Shown: piece after piece, positions 1-9,132 of the stretch | Layout of the letters: every line of letters begins with the position of its first letter | Numbering within the stretch: the stretch's first letter is position 1 | Source of the DNA: a bacterium | GTDB lineage: Bacteria > CLD3 > SB21 | DNA length: 58,885 bases | Assembly (NCBI GenBank): GCA_019695335.1 | Contig: JAIBAF010000016.1 | Coordinates: 1-58,885, forward strand | Direction: 5' to 3' | Notes under the pieces: model-generated | The model's input: only the letters and a program-made list of their open reading frames with translations | Databases searched by the model: none | What the model was told of the DNA's origin: nothing | Program-made: the position numbers and the translations under genes

Positions 1-115
1 TCACAAACGCTTAATTTGTATTTTGAACGCGACGAATAAAACGGTAGAAGCGTTGTCTAAGCTGGAGTTACCAGCCGGTGTAGATATTGAATTGAAAGTG
101 ACCGCCAACGCATAA
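1..115 (+). CDS. rpsJ: 30S ribosomal protein S10, C-terminal end (partial)
   Basis: Only the last 37 codons are present; the frame enters at base 2 and stops with TAA at 113-115. The tail reads HKRLI...[19 protein letters not shown], matching the S10 C-terminus (THKRL...DALxxLxLxAGVDVxI). S10 is a 30S head protein that also acts as NusE in antitermination. It is the first gene of the S10 operon in most bacteria, so the operon promoter should lie upstream of the window. Confidence is high because of the sequence match and the rplC neighbour. Confidence 0.93.
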   Translation, partial: HKRLICILNATNKTVEALSKLELPAGVDIELKVTANA

Positions 116-153
116 TAGCAACCCGGGCGACCGGGCAATGTTTAAATTTTGAT

Positions 154-193
154 GGAATTTCGTACGACGCAAAAACTGCGTCGGAGAAATTCC
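154..193 (+). promoter_or_regulatory. Stem-loop in rpsJ-rplC intergenic leader
   Basis: Bases 154-161 (GGAATTTC) pair with 186-193 (GAAATTCC). Bases 165-171 (CGACGCA) pair with 177-183 (TGCGTCG) around a five-base loop, and a small 3/2 internal loop separates the two helices. The stem ends four bases before the rplC Shine-Dalgarno (AGGAGA, 198-203). It lies in an unusually long 97-base gap in an otherwise tightly packed operon. There is no U-tract, so it is not an intrinsic terminator. It could be a translational control or processing element; the function is inferred. Confidence 0.55.
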
Positions 194-212
194 TTACAGG
201 AGAATAGTTACA

Positions 213-848
213 ATGAGTGGTATGATTGGCAGAAAAATCGGCATGAGCAATATTTTTGACGAGAGCGGGAATATTATTCCCGTAACCCTTGTCGAGGCAT
301 TGCCCAACGTCGTGACACAAATCAAGACCAAGGAAAAAGACGGCTATGAAGCTGTTCAATTAGCCGTTGGTAATCGCCGCGGTAAAAACACGCCGAATCC
401 TCTCCAAGGTCATGCAAAAAAAGCCGGTTTGACTGAGACCTTTCCGCGCATTCTGAGAGAATTTAAAGATCTTGATGTAGCGCAATTTCAACTCGGTGCA
501 ACGGTCAGCCTGGATATCTTCAATGTCGGTGACAAAATTACAGTGGTCGGTACTTCCAAAGGAAAAGGATTTCAAGGCGTTGTAAAACGTCACGGATTCG
601 GCGGTATCAATCAAACATCGCACGGTGCTTCCGATCGCGTTCGTTCGCCGGGTTCTGTCGGCGGTTCGTCCGATCCTTCGCGCGTTTTCAAAGGCATGCG
701 TATGGCCGGCAGAATGGGAAGCGATCGTGTTACCGTAAAAAATCTGAAGGTGGTACGTCTGGATAAAGAAACGAATGTTTTATTTATCAAAGGCAGCGTA
801 CCTGGAGCGACCAATTCCTACATTGAAATTCGCAAAAACGGCAAGTAA
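213..848 (+). CDS. rplC: 50S ribosomal protein L3
   Basis: This 211-residue protein begins MIGRKIGM after a three-residue lead and carries the L3 core GTSKGKGFQGVVKRHGF and the GSVGGSSDPSRVFKGMRMAGRMG loop that reaches toward the peptidyl transferase centre. L3 binds 23S rRNA and is an early assembly protein of the 50S subunit. The ATG at 213 follows AGGAGA with good spacing. It is the first of the closely spaced 50S genes after rpsJ, and its translation may be affected by the hairpin just upstream. Length is normal for the family. Confidence 0.98.
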   Translation: MSGMIGRKIGMSNIFDESGNIIPVTLVEALPNVVTQIKTKEKDGYEAVQLAVGNRRGKNTPNPLQGHAKKAGLTETFPRILREFKDLDVAQFQLGATVSLDIFNVGDKITVVGTSKGKGFQGVVKRHGFGGINQTSHGASDRVRSPGSVGGSSDPSRVFKGMRMAGRMGSDRVTVKNLKVVRLDKETNVLFIKGSVPGATNSYIEIRKNGK

Positions 849-873
849 GAAAGTTTAATCGAGGATTCGATCA

Positions 874-1563
874 ATGAAACTAGATGTCAAAAAAATTAAC
901 GGTGAAGATTCAGGGCGTAAAGTAGAACTGCCGGCGGATATTTTTGGAATCACACCCAATGATCACGCCGTGTATTTGGCTGTTAAAGCCGAACGTGCCA
1001 ATAAACGCCACGGAACACACAATACGCTTGAGCGTTCCGATGTTTCCGGTACTACCAAAAAACCTTGGAAACAAAAAGGTACAGGCGGAGCCCGTGCAGG
1101 ATCGGTCAAGACTCCTTTATGGCCGGGCGGCGCTATCACTTTCGGTCCGCATCCTCATCTTTACAAAAAGGATACGAATGTTAAAGTCAAGCGTCTTGCG
1201 CGCAAGTCAGCCTTGACCTATAAAGCGAATGACAGCAAAATTGTAGTTGTTGAAGATTTTCATACTTTGTGCGCTGAAACGCCTAAAACGAAATCAGTAT
1301 TTGAAGTTTTGACCAATTTGGGCTTAGTGAGTGAAACCAAAAAAATTCAAAAAGTATTGATGTTGGTTGACAAGACTCGAAAAGACGAAAAAGAAGTTCG
1401 CGTTTATGAAAACTTCAAAAAATCATGCCGCAATATTCCCGGCTTGAAAATTAGCGTGACCAAGGACGCTTCAACCTATGAAATTATGAATGCCGATTAT
1501 GTGCTTTTTCACGAAACGGCATTGAAGAATGTGGCAACGGCTTTTGGCGCCGGCGCCGAATAA
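874..1563 (+). CDS. rplD: 50S ribosomal protein L4
   Basis: This 229-residue protein has the L4 signature KPWKQKGTGGARAGS followed by PLWPGGAITFGPHP, the extended loop that lines the peptide exit tunnel. The C-terminal part (DYVLFHETALKNV) is the globular domain end. L4 binds domain I of 23S rRNA. In Escherichia coli it also represses its own operon; whether this protein does so is unknown, although a hairpin precedes rplC. It follows rplC by 25 bases with the usual S10-operon order. Confidence 0.98.
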   Translation: MKLDVKKINGEDSGRKVELPADIFGITPNDHAVYLAVKAERANKRHGTHNTLERSDVSGTTKKPWKQKGTGGARAGSVKTPLWPGGAITFGPHPHLYKKDTNVKVKRLARKSALTYKANDSKIVVVEDFHTLCAETPKTKSVFEVLTNLGLVSETKKIQKVLMLVDKTRKDEKEVRVYENFKKSCRNIPGLKISVTKDASTYEIMNADYVLFHETALKNVATAFGAGAE

Positions 1564-1588
1564 GAAACTTTAAAAGGTTTTAACTATC

Positions 1589-1921
1589 ATGGACAATACC
1601 AGAGTTAATCAGATTTTACGCCGTCCGGTCATTACCGAAAAAATGACAATTCTGAAAGATAAGAAAAAGCGTAACGGAGAAATTTTAAATCAGTACGCAT
1701 TTGAAGTTTCTAAAGATGCCAACAAAATGGAAATCAAACAAGCCATTGAAAAGAAATTCAACGTCAAAGTCGATTCCGTTCGTACCATTAATGTAATGGG
1801 AAAAGCTAAAATTCGCTGGACCAAAGCCGGAAGAACTGAAGGTAAAAGCCGAGACTGGAAAAAAGCAGTCGTCACGCTTGCAAAAGACAACAAAATCGAA
1901 TTTGTCGAAGGCGCAGCGTAA
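1589..1921 (+). CDS. rplW: 50S ribosomal protein L23
   Basis: At 110 residues this is a normal L23. RRPVITEKM is the conserved N-terminal motif, YAFEVSKDANKMEIKQAIE the central helix, and VRTINVMGKAK the start of the loop. L23 sits at the tunnel exit and is the docking point for trigger factor and signal recognition particle. The ATG at 1589 lies 25 bases after rplD. The adjacent rplD and rplB genes confirm identity. Confidence 0.97.
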   Translation: MDNTRVNQILRRPVITEKMTILKDKKKRNGEILNQYAFEVSKDANKMEIKQAIEKKFNVKVDSVRTINVMGKAKIRWTKAGRTEGKSRDWKKAVVTLAKDNKIEFVEGAA

Positions 1922-1972
1922 ATCAAATAAGAAATTTATCGCAATAGCGAGCATAAATGGAGAATAGTTATC

Positions 1973-2800
1973 ATGCCGGTTAAATCGTTCAGACCTTATA
2001 CGCCAACACGCCGATTTTTGACGGTATCAGACTTCGCAGAAGTCACGAAAACAACGCCGGAAAAAACGTTGTTGGAGCCTTTAGCGAAGACGGGCGGTCG
2101 TAACAACATCGGACATACCACGTCGCGTTTCCGCGGCGGCGGCCATAAGCGGATGTACCGCATCATCGATTTCAAACGCCGTAAAACCGGCGTCGAAGCG
2201 AAAGTAATCGGAATCGAATATGACCCAAACCGTAGCGCCAATATTGCTTTGATTCAATATGCAGACGGCGAAAAAAGTTATATTCTTGCCCCTAAAGGAT
2301 TGCGAGTTGGCGAAAAAGTGATGTCAGGTGAAACGGCAGAAATTAAAATTGGCAATGCCATGCCGTTAAAATTAATTCCGATCGGATCGGATGTACATAA
2401 TGTTGAGTTGAAACTGAATAAAGGCGGCCAAATGGCGCGTTCGGCCGGTGCGTTTGCCAATATCGCGGGCCGAGAAGAAGGTTATGTGCAATTACGGTTA
2501 CCTTCGGGCGAAATTCGTAAAGTTTTGGAAGATTGTTATGCAACGATCGGTCAAGTCGGTAATCTTGAACATGAAAATATTGCCATCGGAAAAGCTGGCC
2601 GCGTTCGTTGGATGGGCAAACGTCCGCACAACCGAGGTGTCGTGATGAATCCTGTTGATCACCCGCACGGTGGTGGTGAAGGCCGTTCCCCGCAAGGTAA
2701 TCCTCATCCGGTAACGCCATGGGGCCAACCGACCAAGGGTTACAAAACGCGTAAGAAAAATCATCGTACCAATCGGTATATCATCAAACGTCGTAAGTAA
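1973..2800 (+). CDS. rplB: 50S ribosomal protein L2
   Basis: This 275-residue protein starts [13 protein letters not shown] and has the RNA-binding motif [19 protein letters not shown]. Near the C-terminus is the [16 protein letters not shown] segment with the conserved histidine linked to peptidyl transferase function. L2 bridges the subunits and is needed for 50S activity. Its ATG follows GGAGA within the 51-base gap after rplW. Length and order are typical. Confidence 0.98.
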   Translation: MPVKSFRPYTPTRRFLTVSDFAEVTKTTPEKTLLEPLAKTGGRNNIGHTTSRFRGGGHKRMYRIIDFKRRKTGVEAKVIGIEYDPNRSANIALIQYADGEKSYILAPKGLRVGEKVMSGETAEIKIGNAMPLKLIPIGSDVHNVELKLNKGGQMARSAGAFANIAGREEGYVQLRLPSGEIRKVLEDCYATIGQVGNLEHENIAIGKAGRVRWMGKRPHNRGVVMNPVDHPHGGGEGRSPQGNPHPVTPWGQPTKGYKTRKKNHRTNRYIIKRRK

Positions 2801-2827
2801 AAAGTCTGATAAGATAGAGGAAATAGC

Positions 2828-3136
2828 ATGAGTCGTTCGATCAAAAAAGGCCCGTTTATCGATGAAAAGCTTCAGGAAAAAATTGAAGCGATGAACAAAA
2901 GCAATCAGAAAAAAGTCGTCAAAACTTGGGCTCGTGCATGCACGATTTCGCCGGATTTTGTAGGACACACGTTTGCTGTTCACAATGGAAAACAATTCAT
3001 CCCCGTGTATGTGTCTGAAAACATGGTGGGCCATAAATTGGGTGAATTTGCACCAACACGTTTATTTCGCGGTCATTCGGGAAGTAAAGCCGCCGCGGCA
3101 GGTACAACCACTGCACCTGCAGCACCAAAGAAATAA
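2828..3136 (+). CDS. rpsS: 30S ribosomal protein S19
   Basis: The protein begins [15 protein letters not shown] and has the core motif [26 protein letters not shown], both diagnostic of S19, which pairs with S13 in the 30S head. It is 102 residues long, about ten more than the usual form, because of an alanine/threonine/proline-rich tail ending in APKK. The ATG lies after AGAGG. It sits between rplB and rplV as expected. Confidence 0.97.
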   Translation: MSRSIKKGPFIDEKLQEKIEAMNKSNQKKVVKTWARACTISPDFVGHTFAVHNGKQFIPVYVSENMVGHKLGEFAPTRLFRGHSGSKAAAAGTTTAPAAPKK

Positions 3137-3178
3137 TTTTAAACAGGAGATCGTCCCCTTACGGACAGGAAACGAACT

Positions 3179-3517
3179 ATGGAACATAAAGCTTTATCAC
3201 GATTTTTAAGAATTTCTCCCCGCAAAATGCGTCGTGTTGCGGAATTAGTTCGCGGAAAAGGCACAGAAGAGGCTTTAAATATTCTGCATTTTACGCGCAA
3301 GAATGCGGCTGAACACATTGAAAAAGCGATTCGTTCTGCAGTAGCGAATGCTCAATTTATCAATCCCGGCACTCATGCAGACCGTTTGTTTGTCAAAGAA
3401 ATTTTTGTCGATGGCGGCCCGATGCTGAAGCGGGGCCGTGCGGGATCGATGGGTCGTCGTTCAATGATTCGTAAACGTACGAGTCACTTGACCGTCGTGG
3501 TTGCAGAGCGAGCATAA
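3179..3517 (+). CDS. rplV: 50S ribosomal protein L22
   Basis: This is a 112-residue L22 with the conserved LRISPRKMRRVAELVRGK segment and the tunnel hairpin loop ending in RGRAGSMGRRSMIRKRTSHLTVVV. L22 contacts all 23S rRNA domains and lines the exit tunnel. Some macrolide-resistance changes in other bacteria map to this hairpin, which looks unremarkable here. The gene follows rpsS after 42 bases. Confidence 0.97.
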   Translation: MEHKALSRFLRISPRKMRRVAELVRGKGTEEALNILHFTRKNAAEHIEKAIRSAVANAQFINPGTHADRLFVKEIFVDGGPMLKRGRAGSMGRRSMIRKRTSHLTVVVAERA

Positions 3518-3559
3518 TTTATGAAAAAGTTTTAAGTATTATTTTTCACGGAGGATACT

Positions 3560-4213
3560 TTGGGACAGAAAACGCATCCGATAGGCTTACGATTAGGCGT
3601 CATTAGAACCTGGAATTCCAGTTGGTTCGATGAAAAACATTTTGCAGATAAACTGCATGAGGACCTTAAACTGCGCGAGTATTTGCGCAATCGTCTTCCA
3701 AAAGATGCCCGTGTGACCAAAATTGCCATTGAGCGTTTGAAAAAAGAAGCGGAAGTCATTACCATCACGGTTCATACTGCTCGCCCCGGGATCGTCATCG
3801 GCCGCAAAGGGAAAGACGTCGATCAATTACGTGAAGAATTGAAAAAAATTACCGGTAAAGACGTCCGTATCAACATTTCGGAAATCAAATCGCCGGAAAT
3901 TGATGCGACGTTAGTGGCCAATGATATCGCACGCCAAATGGAAGGCAAAATTCCTTACAAACGTGCGATGAAAAATGCCGTTCGTGCGGCGATGCGTATG
4001 GGTGCTGAAGGAATTCGTATTGCAGTTTCAGGCCGCCTTGGCGGCGCTGAAATGGCACGTGCCGATCGCTACAATGAAGGCCGCGTGCCGTTGCATACAC
4101 TGCGTGCGGATATTGATTTTGCAAAAGGTACGGCGCGTACGACTTATGGTCAAATTGGCGTCAAAGTATGGATTTGCAAAGGCGAAGTATTGAATCCGTT
4201 TGAAGCGAAATAA
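3560..4213 (+). CDS. rpsC: 30S ribosomal protein S3
   Basis: This 217-residue protein starts at a TTG (3560) behind GGAGG. The alternative start would remove the invariant N-terminus [12 protein letters not shown]. The KH domain motif [12 protein letters not shown] is near residue 75, and the C-terminal domain contains [13 protein letters not shown] and [11 protein letters not shown]3 forms part of the mRNA entry site in the 30S head. The TTG start is one of several in this superoperon. Confidence 0.98.
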   Translation: MGQKTHPIGLRLGVIRTWNSSWFDEKHFADKLHEDLKLREYLRNRLPKDARVTKIAIERLKKEAEVITITVHTARPGIVIGRKGKDVDQLREELKKITGKDVRINISEIKSPEIDATLVANDIARQMEGKIPYKRAMKNAVRAAMRMGAEGIRIAVSGRLGGAEMARADRYNEGRVPLHTLRADIDFAKGTARTTYGQIGVKVWICKGEVLNPFEAK

Positions 4214-4256
4214 TTTAGAAAATTTTTAAAATCGATCGTTCAGGAGTTCGTTCATC

Positions 4257-4676
4257 ATGTTAATGCCGAAAAAAGTCAAACACAGAAAGCATCACCGCGG
4301 AAAAATGCGTGGAAAGGCTACTCGCGGTAACGAAGTCAATTTCGGATCGTATGGTTTGAAAGCTATGGAATGCGGCTGGATAACGGCACGTCAGATTGAA
4401 GCGGCACGTATTGCGATGACGCGTTACATCAAGCGCGGCGGTAAAATCTGGATCCGCATATTTCCTGACAAGCCGGTTACAAAAAAACCGCTCGAAGTAC
4501 GTATGGGTTCTGGTAAAGGCGCTCCTGAGTTTTGGGTAGCCGTTATTAAGCCCGGACGTGTCATGTTTGAAATCGACGGTGTAACGGAGGATTTAGCCAA
4601 AGAAGCGTTCCGTTTGGCTGCATTTAAGTTGCCGATTCGTTCAAAGTTTGTCGAACGCGGCGAAATTCGCGCATAA
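4257..4676 (+). CDS. rplP: 50S ribosomal protein L16
   Basis: [19 protein letters not shown] is the classic L16 start, so the ATG at 4257 is kept rather than the ATG two codons later. The body has [29 protein letters not shown] and [19 protein letters not shown]16 organises the A-site tRNA and 5S rRNA region of the large subunit. Length, 139 residues, is standard. It follows rpsC by 43 bases. Confidence 0.98.
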   Translation: MLMPKKVKHRKHHRGKMRGKATRGNEVNFGSYGLKAMECGWITARQIEAARIAMTRYIKRGGKIWIRIFPDKPVTKKPLEVRMGSGKGAPEFWVAVIKPGRVMFEIDGVTEDLAKEAFRLAAFKLPIRSKFVERGEIRA

Positions 4677-4698
4677 TTTATTTAGGAGAAATCAGTTC

Positions 4699-5091
4699 AT
4701 GAAAGCACATGAAGTACGCGGGTTACCGGTTGAAGAAATGAAGGGCATGCTGGTCGATGCGGAAAATAATCTTTTCGACCTGCGGTTTCAGCATGGCGTC
4801 GGACAATTAGAAAATAAATTAGCGCTTAAAGAAAAACGCAAAGAAATTGCGTTACTTAAAACGATGATCCGCGAAGAAGAAGTCAAAACTGCCATGATCA
4901 AAGCCAAAGACATTTTGAATGCCTTGAGCAGCCAGTACCAGATTTCTGAAGTCGCTGATGTTATCAAGGGTGAAAAAATCCACGCGGATAAAGCAAAATT
5001 GCGTCAGGCACTGACGGTATTGTATGCACATCCTCGGCGTAAAGATTTTGTTAAAGAGTATCAAACTTTAAAAAATATTTTAGTGCGATAA
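4699..5091 (+). CDS. rpmC: 50S ribosomal protein L29 with C-terminal extension
   Basis: The ATG at 4699 follows AGGAGA and gives 130 residues, about twice the usual 60-70. Residues 1-62 look like ordinary L29: an EVRGLPVEEM start, then NLFDLRFQHGVGQLENKLALKE and a lysine-rich helix. Residues 63-130 are an added, mostly helical, charged segment that includes SSQYQISEVADVIKGEKIHA and AHPRRKDFVKEYQTLK. L29 lies at the tunnel exit beside L23. There is no internal stop or start with a good ribosome site, so I read it as one fused chain rather than two genes. The role of the tail is unknown. Confidence 0.9.
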   Translation: MKAHEVRGLPVEEMKGMLVDAENNLFDLRFQHGVGQLENKLALKEKRKEIALLKTMIREEEVKTAMIKAKDILNALSSQYQISEVADVIKGEKIHADKAKLRQALTVLYAHPRRKDFVKEYQTLKNILVR

Positions 5092-5132
5092 TACGTTGCG
5101 GAATAACCGCAGCATGATGGGAGAATGAATTC

Positions 5133-5414
5133 ATGTCGAATCAGACCGAAAAAAATACTGAAACACGCAATCGCCGTAAAGTTCGTACCGGCACTGTTGT
5201 TAGCAACAAAATGCAAAAGAGCATTCTGGTAGCGATCGAGCGGAAAGTTGAACACCCGATTTACAAAAAGTACGTCAAGAAAACGACCAAGTTGATGGCG
5301 CATGATGAAAAGCAAGAAGCTAAAATCGGCGATATCGTTAAGATCATGGAAACACGTCCTTTGAGCAAACTCAAAAGATGGCGCCTGATTGAAATTATCA
5401 AAAAAGCCGTTTAA
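5133..5414 (+). CDS. rpsQ: 30S ribosomal protein S17
   Basis: This 93-residue protein has the S17 OB-fold signature: [20 protein letters not shown], then [12 protein letters not shown] and [22 protein letters not shown]17 is a primary binder of 16S rRNA in the 30S body. The N-terminus carries about ten extra polar residues before the first conserved strand. A short five-pair hairpin (TGCGG/CCGCA) lies in the 41-base gap after rpmC. Confidence 0.97.
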   Translation: MSNQTEKNTETRNRRKVRTGTVVSNKMQKSILVAIERKVEHPIYKKYVKKTTKLMAHDEKQEAKIGDIVKIMETRPLSKLKRWRLIEIIKKAV

Positions 5415-5447
5415 CCGACTCTAACACTAAACTTTGTGAGATAAACC

Positions 5448-5816
5448 ATGATTCAAGAATATACACGATTAACGGTAGCCGACAACTCTGGCGCGAAAAA
5501 AGTCATGTGCATTCGTGTTTTGGGAGGTACGTCTAAGCGATATGCTCATTTGGGCGATGAAATTATTGTTTCGGTCAAGGACGCTATTCCGGGTGGTGGC
5601 GTTAAAAAAGGCGATGTGGCTCGTGCCGTGGTGGTGCGTTTGCGTAAAGAAACTCGTCGCAAAGACGGATCATACATTCGTTTTGATGAAAATGCAGCTG
5701 TATTGATCAATAAAGATAAAGAGCCTACAGGGACTCGTATTTTCGGGCCCGTGGCGCGCGAATTGCGAGAAAAACAATTTATGAAAATTGTTTCACTCGC
5801 ACCGGAAGTACTATAA
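5448..5816 (+). CDS. rplN: 50S ribosomal protein L14
   Basis: This 122-residue protein opens with [27 protein letters not shown] and has [22 protein letters not shown] and [28 protein letters not shown], matching L14 end to end. L14 forms an intersubunit bridge and is the binding site of the silencing factor RsfS in other bacteria. It keeps the standard place between rpsQ and rplX. Confidence 0.98.
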   Translation: MIQEYTRLTVADNSGAKKVMCIRVLGGTSKRYAHLGDEIIVSVKDAIPGGGVKKGDVARAVVVRLRKETRRKDGSYIRFDENAAVLINKDKEPTGTRIFGPVARELREKQFMKIVSLAPEVL

Positions 5817-5856
5817 GTAGTACCATCAATTACGAGAAAGTTCAAGGAAATAAAAT

Positions 5857-6162
5857 ATGCATATCAAAAAGAATGATACTGTGCAAGTGATCTCCGGAAT
5901 TCATAAAGGCAAACAAGGCAAAGTGCTTAAAGTTTTTGTCGATGAAAACCGCGTGATTGTCGAAGGCATTAATTTACGTAAAAAACATATCAAGCCGAAT
6001 CAGCGCAATCCTCAAGGTGGTATTCAAGAAAAAGAAGCGTCGATCCATGCCAGCAAAGTCATGTTGGTTCACAATGGACAAAAAACCCGTGTTGGCCACA
6101 AACACCTTGAAGACGGTAGCAAAGTGCGCGTTGCCCGGGTAACCGGCGAAGTCGTCAATTAG
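5857..6162 (+). CDS. rplX: 50S ribosomal protein L24
   Basis: The 101-residue chain starts [21 protein letters not shown], a KOW motif, followed by [19 protein letters not shown] and [13 protein letters not shown]24 initiates 50S assembly and sits at the tunnel exit. Length is normal. It lies 40 bases after rplN. Confidence 0.97.
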   Translation: MHIKKNDTVQVISGIHKGKQGKVLKVFVDENRVIVEGINLRKKHIKPNQRNPQGGIQEKEASIHASKVMLVHNGQKTRVGHKHLEDGSKVRVARVTGEVVN

Positions 6163-6204
6163 AAATTAAAGTAATTTTCACGTTAAGAGGAACTTAATAG
6201 CATC

Positions 6205-6849
6205 ATGGCGAAGCAAGAAAAAACAGCGACAAAAGAGAAAAAAGAAAAAAAAGGCGGCGATGGTCTGGCCGTTGCAGGCAAACGTGAAGCTGTAGATAAA
6301 AATTACAAAGCGCGTTTACAGGCCGCTTATAAAGATCGCGTTATCCCTGCGCTAATGAAAAAGTTTACGTACAAAAATCTCATGCAAGTTCCCAAGTTGG
6401 ACAAAATTGTCATCAACATGGGCGTGGGTCAGGCCACGCAGGATCCTAAATTACTTGACGCTGCCGTGCATGACTTGACATTGATTACCGGTCAGAAACC
6501 GGCATTGCGCAAAGCGAAAAAAGCCATCTCGAATTTCAAATTGCGTCAGGGAGTGCCCATTGCATGTTTTGTCACTCTAAGACATGCAGCCATGTATGAA
6601 TTTCTCGATCGGTTGCTGAATGTGGCCATTCCGCGTATCCGCGATTTCAAAGGTGTACCGGACAAATCGTTTGACGGGCGTGGCAACTATACACTTGGTG
6701 TGAAAGAGCAGATTATCTTCCCGGAAATCGATGTTGACAAAATGGATAAAGTGCGCGGAATGGATATCACGATCGTGACTTCCGCCAAGACGGACGAAGA
6801 AGCGTATGAATTGCTCAAAGAATTCGGTATGCCGTTTAGGAAGAAATAA
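6205..6849 (+). CDS. rplE: 50S ribosomal protein L5 with lysine-rich N-terminal extension
   Basis: The L5 core begins near residue 34 ([22 protein letters not shown]) and contains [35 protein letters not shown] and [31 protein letters not shown]5 binds 5S rRNA and forms the central protuberance bridge. The protein is 214 residues, about 35 more than usual, because of a leading segment rich in Lys and Glu ([11 protein letters not shown]). The ATG at 6205 follows an AGAGGAA site, though 15 bases away, so a later start cannot be wholly excluded. Confidence 0.95.
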   Translation: MAKQEKTATKEKKEKKGGDGLAVAGKREAVDKNYKARLQAAYKDRVIPALMKKFTYKNLMQVPKLDKIVINMGVGQATQDPKLLDAAVHDLTLITGQKPALRKAKKAISNFKLRQGVPIACFVTLRHAAMYEFLDRLLNVAIPRIRDFKGVPDKSFDGRGNYTLGVKEQIIFPEIDVDKMDKVRGMDITIVTSAKTDEEAYELLKEFGMPFRKK

Positions 6850-6881
6850 ACTAAAAGGATTTATCAGAAAGGGACTTTACA

Positions 6882-7067
6882 TTGGCAACGAAAGCATGGG
6901 TTGCAAAAACCAAAAGGACTCCGAAATTTTCGACGCGTAAAGTGACGCGGTGCAAGCGCTGCGGACGTGTGCGTGCGTATATGCGCAAATTTGCCATTTG
7001 CAGAATTTGTTTCCGCGATCTGGCATTGAACGGAGAAATTCCGGGCGTTACCAAAGCTTCGTGGTAA
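6882..7067 (+). CDS. rpsN: 30S ribosomal protein S14, zinc-binding type
   Basis: The gene encodes 61 residues from a TTG start at 6882. It has C24-x2-C27 and C40-x2-C43, the zinc ribbon of the short (type Z) S14, followed by [19 protein letters not shown]14 is a late-assembling 30S head protein. The zinc form implies no need for a zinc-free paralog here. Its location between rplE and rpsH is standard. Confidence 0.96.
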   Translation: MATKAWVAKTKRTPKFSTRKVTRCKRCGRVRAYMRKFAICRICFRDLALNGEIPGVTKASW

Positions 7068-7115
7068 AGCGCTTTTAGAAGATTTTAAGAAGTTTTTAAT
7101 AAAGGAGAAGTTTCC

Positions 7116-7514
7116 ATGTCCATGACCGATCCGATCGCGGATTTCCTGACGAAAATCCGTAACGCGATACAGGCGAAGAAAAAAAGTGTGGATATCCCTG
7201 CGTCGAACCTGAAACGTGATATTACACAAATTCTGCTCGAACAGGGTTTTATCAAAGATTACAATAATTTTGACGACGGTAAACAAGGAATTCTTCGCAT
7301 TTACCTCAAATACGATGAGAAAAAACGTAATGCGATTTCTCATATTGCGCGAGTGAGTACGCCCGGATTGCGCCGTTATACCGGTGTCAAAAGCATTCCA
7401 CGCGTGAAAGCCAACTTAGGTGTTGCCATTCTTTCGACTCCGAAAGGCGTGATGACGAATAAAAAAGCCAAGCTGGAAAACGTCGGTGGCGAAGTGTTGT
7501 GCTATATCTGGTAG
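7116..7514 (+). CDS. rpsH: 30S ribosomal protein S8
   Basis: This 132-residue protein starts SMTDPIADFLTKIRNA. It ends with GVAILSTPKGVMTNKKAKLENVGGEVLCYIW, the S8 C-terminal RNA-binding domain. S8 nucleates the 16S central domain and represses the spc operon in Escherichia coli; no such site was identified here. The ATG at 7116 follows AAAGGAGAAG. Confidence 0.98.
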   Translation: MSMTDPIADFLTKIRNAIQAKKKSVDIPASNLKRDITQILLEQGFIKDYNNFDDGKQGILRIYLKYDEKKRNAISHIARVSTPGLRRYTGVKSIPRVKANLGVAILSTPKGVMTNKKAKLENVGGEVLCYIW

Positions 7515-7573
7515 TTTTAAAATTTTAAATCGGCTCGATTACATCGAGAGGAAAAGTATTTAGGAGTAATATC

Positions 7574-8116
7574 GTGTCAAGAATTGGAAAAAAACCTATT
7601 CCCGTCCCAGCCAATGTGACGGTGACAATTTCGGGAGCAACGGTTCGCATCAAAGGACCGAAAGGTGAACTGCATCAGACGTTTCACCCCGATACAGTGA
7701 TCGAAATGAAAGATAAAGAAATCCATATTTCCCGAAAGAGTAATGTCGGATTTCACCGGGCACTGCACGGCACGGCACGGGCCGTTATAGCCAACATGGT
7801 TACCGGTGTAACGCAAGGTTTTGAACGAAAATTAGAAATCGTTGGCGTTGGCTATAAAGCCGAAGCCAAGGGAAAGATGGTTCAATTCAATCTCGGTTTT
7901 TCGCACCCTTTACTTTTTCAGCCGCCCACGGGTGTTGAAATAGTAGTCAGCAGTCCGACGGCCGTCAGCGTTAAAGGAATTGACAAACAATTAATCGGTC
8001 AGGTGGCTCAGAAAATTCGTTCTTTCAAATTGCCTGAACCTTATAAAGGCAAAGGCGTTAAATATGCAGATGAAAAAATCCGCCGTAAAGCTGGTAAAGC
8101 CGCCGCCAAGAAGTAA
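7574..8116 (+). CDS. rplF: 50S ribosomal protein L6
   Basis: SRIGKKPIPVPANVTVTI opens the protein and GVTQGFERKLEIVGVGYKAE marks the second of the two repeated L6 folds. The end, GVKYADEKIRRKAGKAAAKK, is typical. L6 sits near the factor-binding stalk base. The GTG start at 7574 follows TAGGAG. A short CTCGAT/ATCGAG hairpin lies in the 59-base gap before it. Length is 180 residues, as expected. Confidence 0.97.
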   Translation: MSRIGKKPIPVPANVTVTISGATVRIKGPKGELHQTFHPDTVIEMKDKEIHISRKSNVGFHRALHGTARAVIANMVTGVTQGFERKLEIVGVGYKAEAKGKMVQFNLGFSHPLLFQPPTGVEIVVSSPTAVSVKGIDKQLIGQVAQKIRSFKLPEPYKGKGVKYADEKIRRKAGKAAAKK

Positions 8117-8158
8117 GTACATTTTAATCATTCAATATATTATTGAGATTGTAAATTT

Positions 8159-8533
8159 ATGTCAGATCAACATACTCTTAAAACAGCGAAACGCGCCAAG
8201 ATCAGAAAGCGTATTCGCCGCAAATTAGCCGGTACTACGGAGCGTCCCCGTTTGGCGATATTCCGAAGCGTTAAGCATATTTATGCGCAATTGATTGACG
8301 ATTCGCAGGGCAAAACGCTTGTGCACATCAGCAGTACGGCCGATGCAGTAAAAAATGCAGTAAGCGGTTCGAAAGGGAAAATCGGTGTTTCGAAAGCCGT
8401 TGGTATGGAAGTGGCCAAAGCTGCGAAAAGCAAAGGTATCGAAAAGGTTGTGTTTGATCGCGGTGGCTATCAATTTCACGGCCGTGTAAAAGCAGTGGCT
8501 GATGGTGCGCGCGAAGGCGGACTACAATTTTAA
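8159..8533 (+). CDS. rplR: 50S ribosomal protein L18
   Basis: This 124-residue L18 has [33 protein letters not shown] and, near the end, [27 protein letters not shown]18 binds 5S rRNA together with L5. No clear Shine-Dalgarno is visible before the ATG at 8159 (the upstream bases are AT-rich), so it may rely on coupling with rplF. Confidence 0.97.
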   Translation: MSDQHTLKTAKRAKIRKRIRRKLAGTTERPRLAIFRSVKHIYAQLIDDSQGKTLVHISSTADAVKNAVSGSKGKIGVSKAVGMEVAKAAKSKGIEKVVFDRGGYQFHGRVKAVADGAREGGLQF

Positions 8534-8568
8534 GTTTAATAAAGTAACGTCATATACGTGAGGCTTTG

Positions 8569-9105
8569 ATGAGCAAAAGATCGATGAGTAAGCAACAAGG
8601 GAATCAGGAAAACCCGACTGAAACGGATCTTAAAGAAGAACGCGTCGTCTATATCAATCGCGTTGCGAAAGTTGTGAAAGGTGGTCGTCGTTTTAGTTTT
8701 AATGCTATTGTAGTTGTTGGCGACGGTAAAGGACGCGTTGGTATCGGATTGGGTAAAGCGAATGAAGTTCCGGATGCTATTGCTAAAGGAAAAGAAGACG
8801 CCAAGAAAAAAATGATTTATGTTCCTCTGATGAACGGAACGTTGCCCCACGAAGTGTCGGCGAAGTTTGGTGCCGGTAAAATTTTTCTGAAACCTGCATC
8901 GAAGGGAACTGGTATTATTGCGGGTGCCGCTGTTCGTGCGGTCGTTGAATCTGTAGGAATTACCGATATTTTGACCAAATGCAAAGGCTCATCCAATCCT
9001 CATAACGTTGTCAAAGCAACAATGAAGGCTTTGAGTGAAGTGACCAATGCGCGGGAAATCGGTGCACGCCGCGGCCTTTCTGTAATGGAAGTGCTTACGA
9101 AATAG
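8569..9105 (+). CDS. rpsE: 30S ribosomal protein S5
   Basis: The ATG at 8569 is preferred over the in-frame TTG one codon upstream because of the GTGAGG site. The 178-residue protein contains [37 protein letters not shown], the S5 double-stranded-RNA-binding domain. It also has [19 protein letters not shown] from the C-terminal domain. S5 shapes the mRNA channel and decoding fidelity. The N-terminus has about 20 polar extra residues. Confidence 0.97.
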   Translation: MSKRSMSKQQGNQENPTETDLKEERVVYINRVAKVVKGGRRFSFNAIVVVGDGKGRVGIGLGKANEVPDAIAKGKEDAKKKMIYVPLMNGTLPHEVSAKFGAGKIFLKPASKGTGIIAGAAVRAVVESVGITDILTKCKGSSNPHNVVKATMKALSEVTNAREIGARRGLSVMEVLTK

Positions 9106-9132
9106 TTAGAAATATCAACCAGGTAAGGTATT

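Noticed and set aside
2498-3034. 178-codon open frame on the minus strand opposite rplB and rpsS
   Set aside because: Antisense shadow of two universally conserved genes; no ribosome site or recognisable protein.
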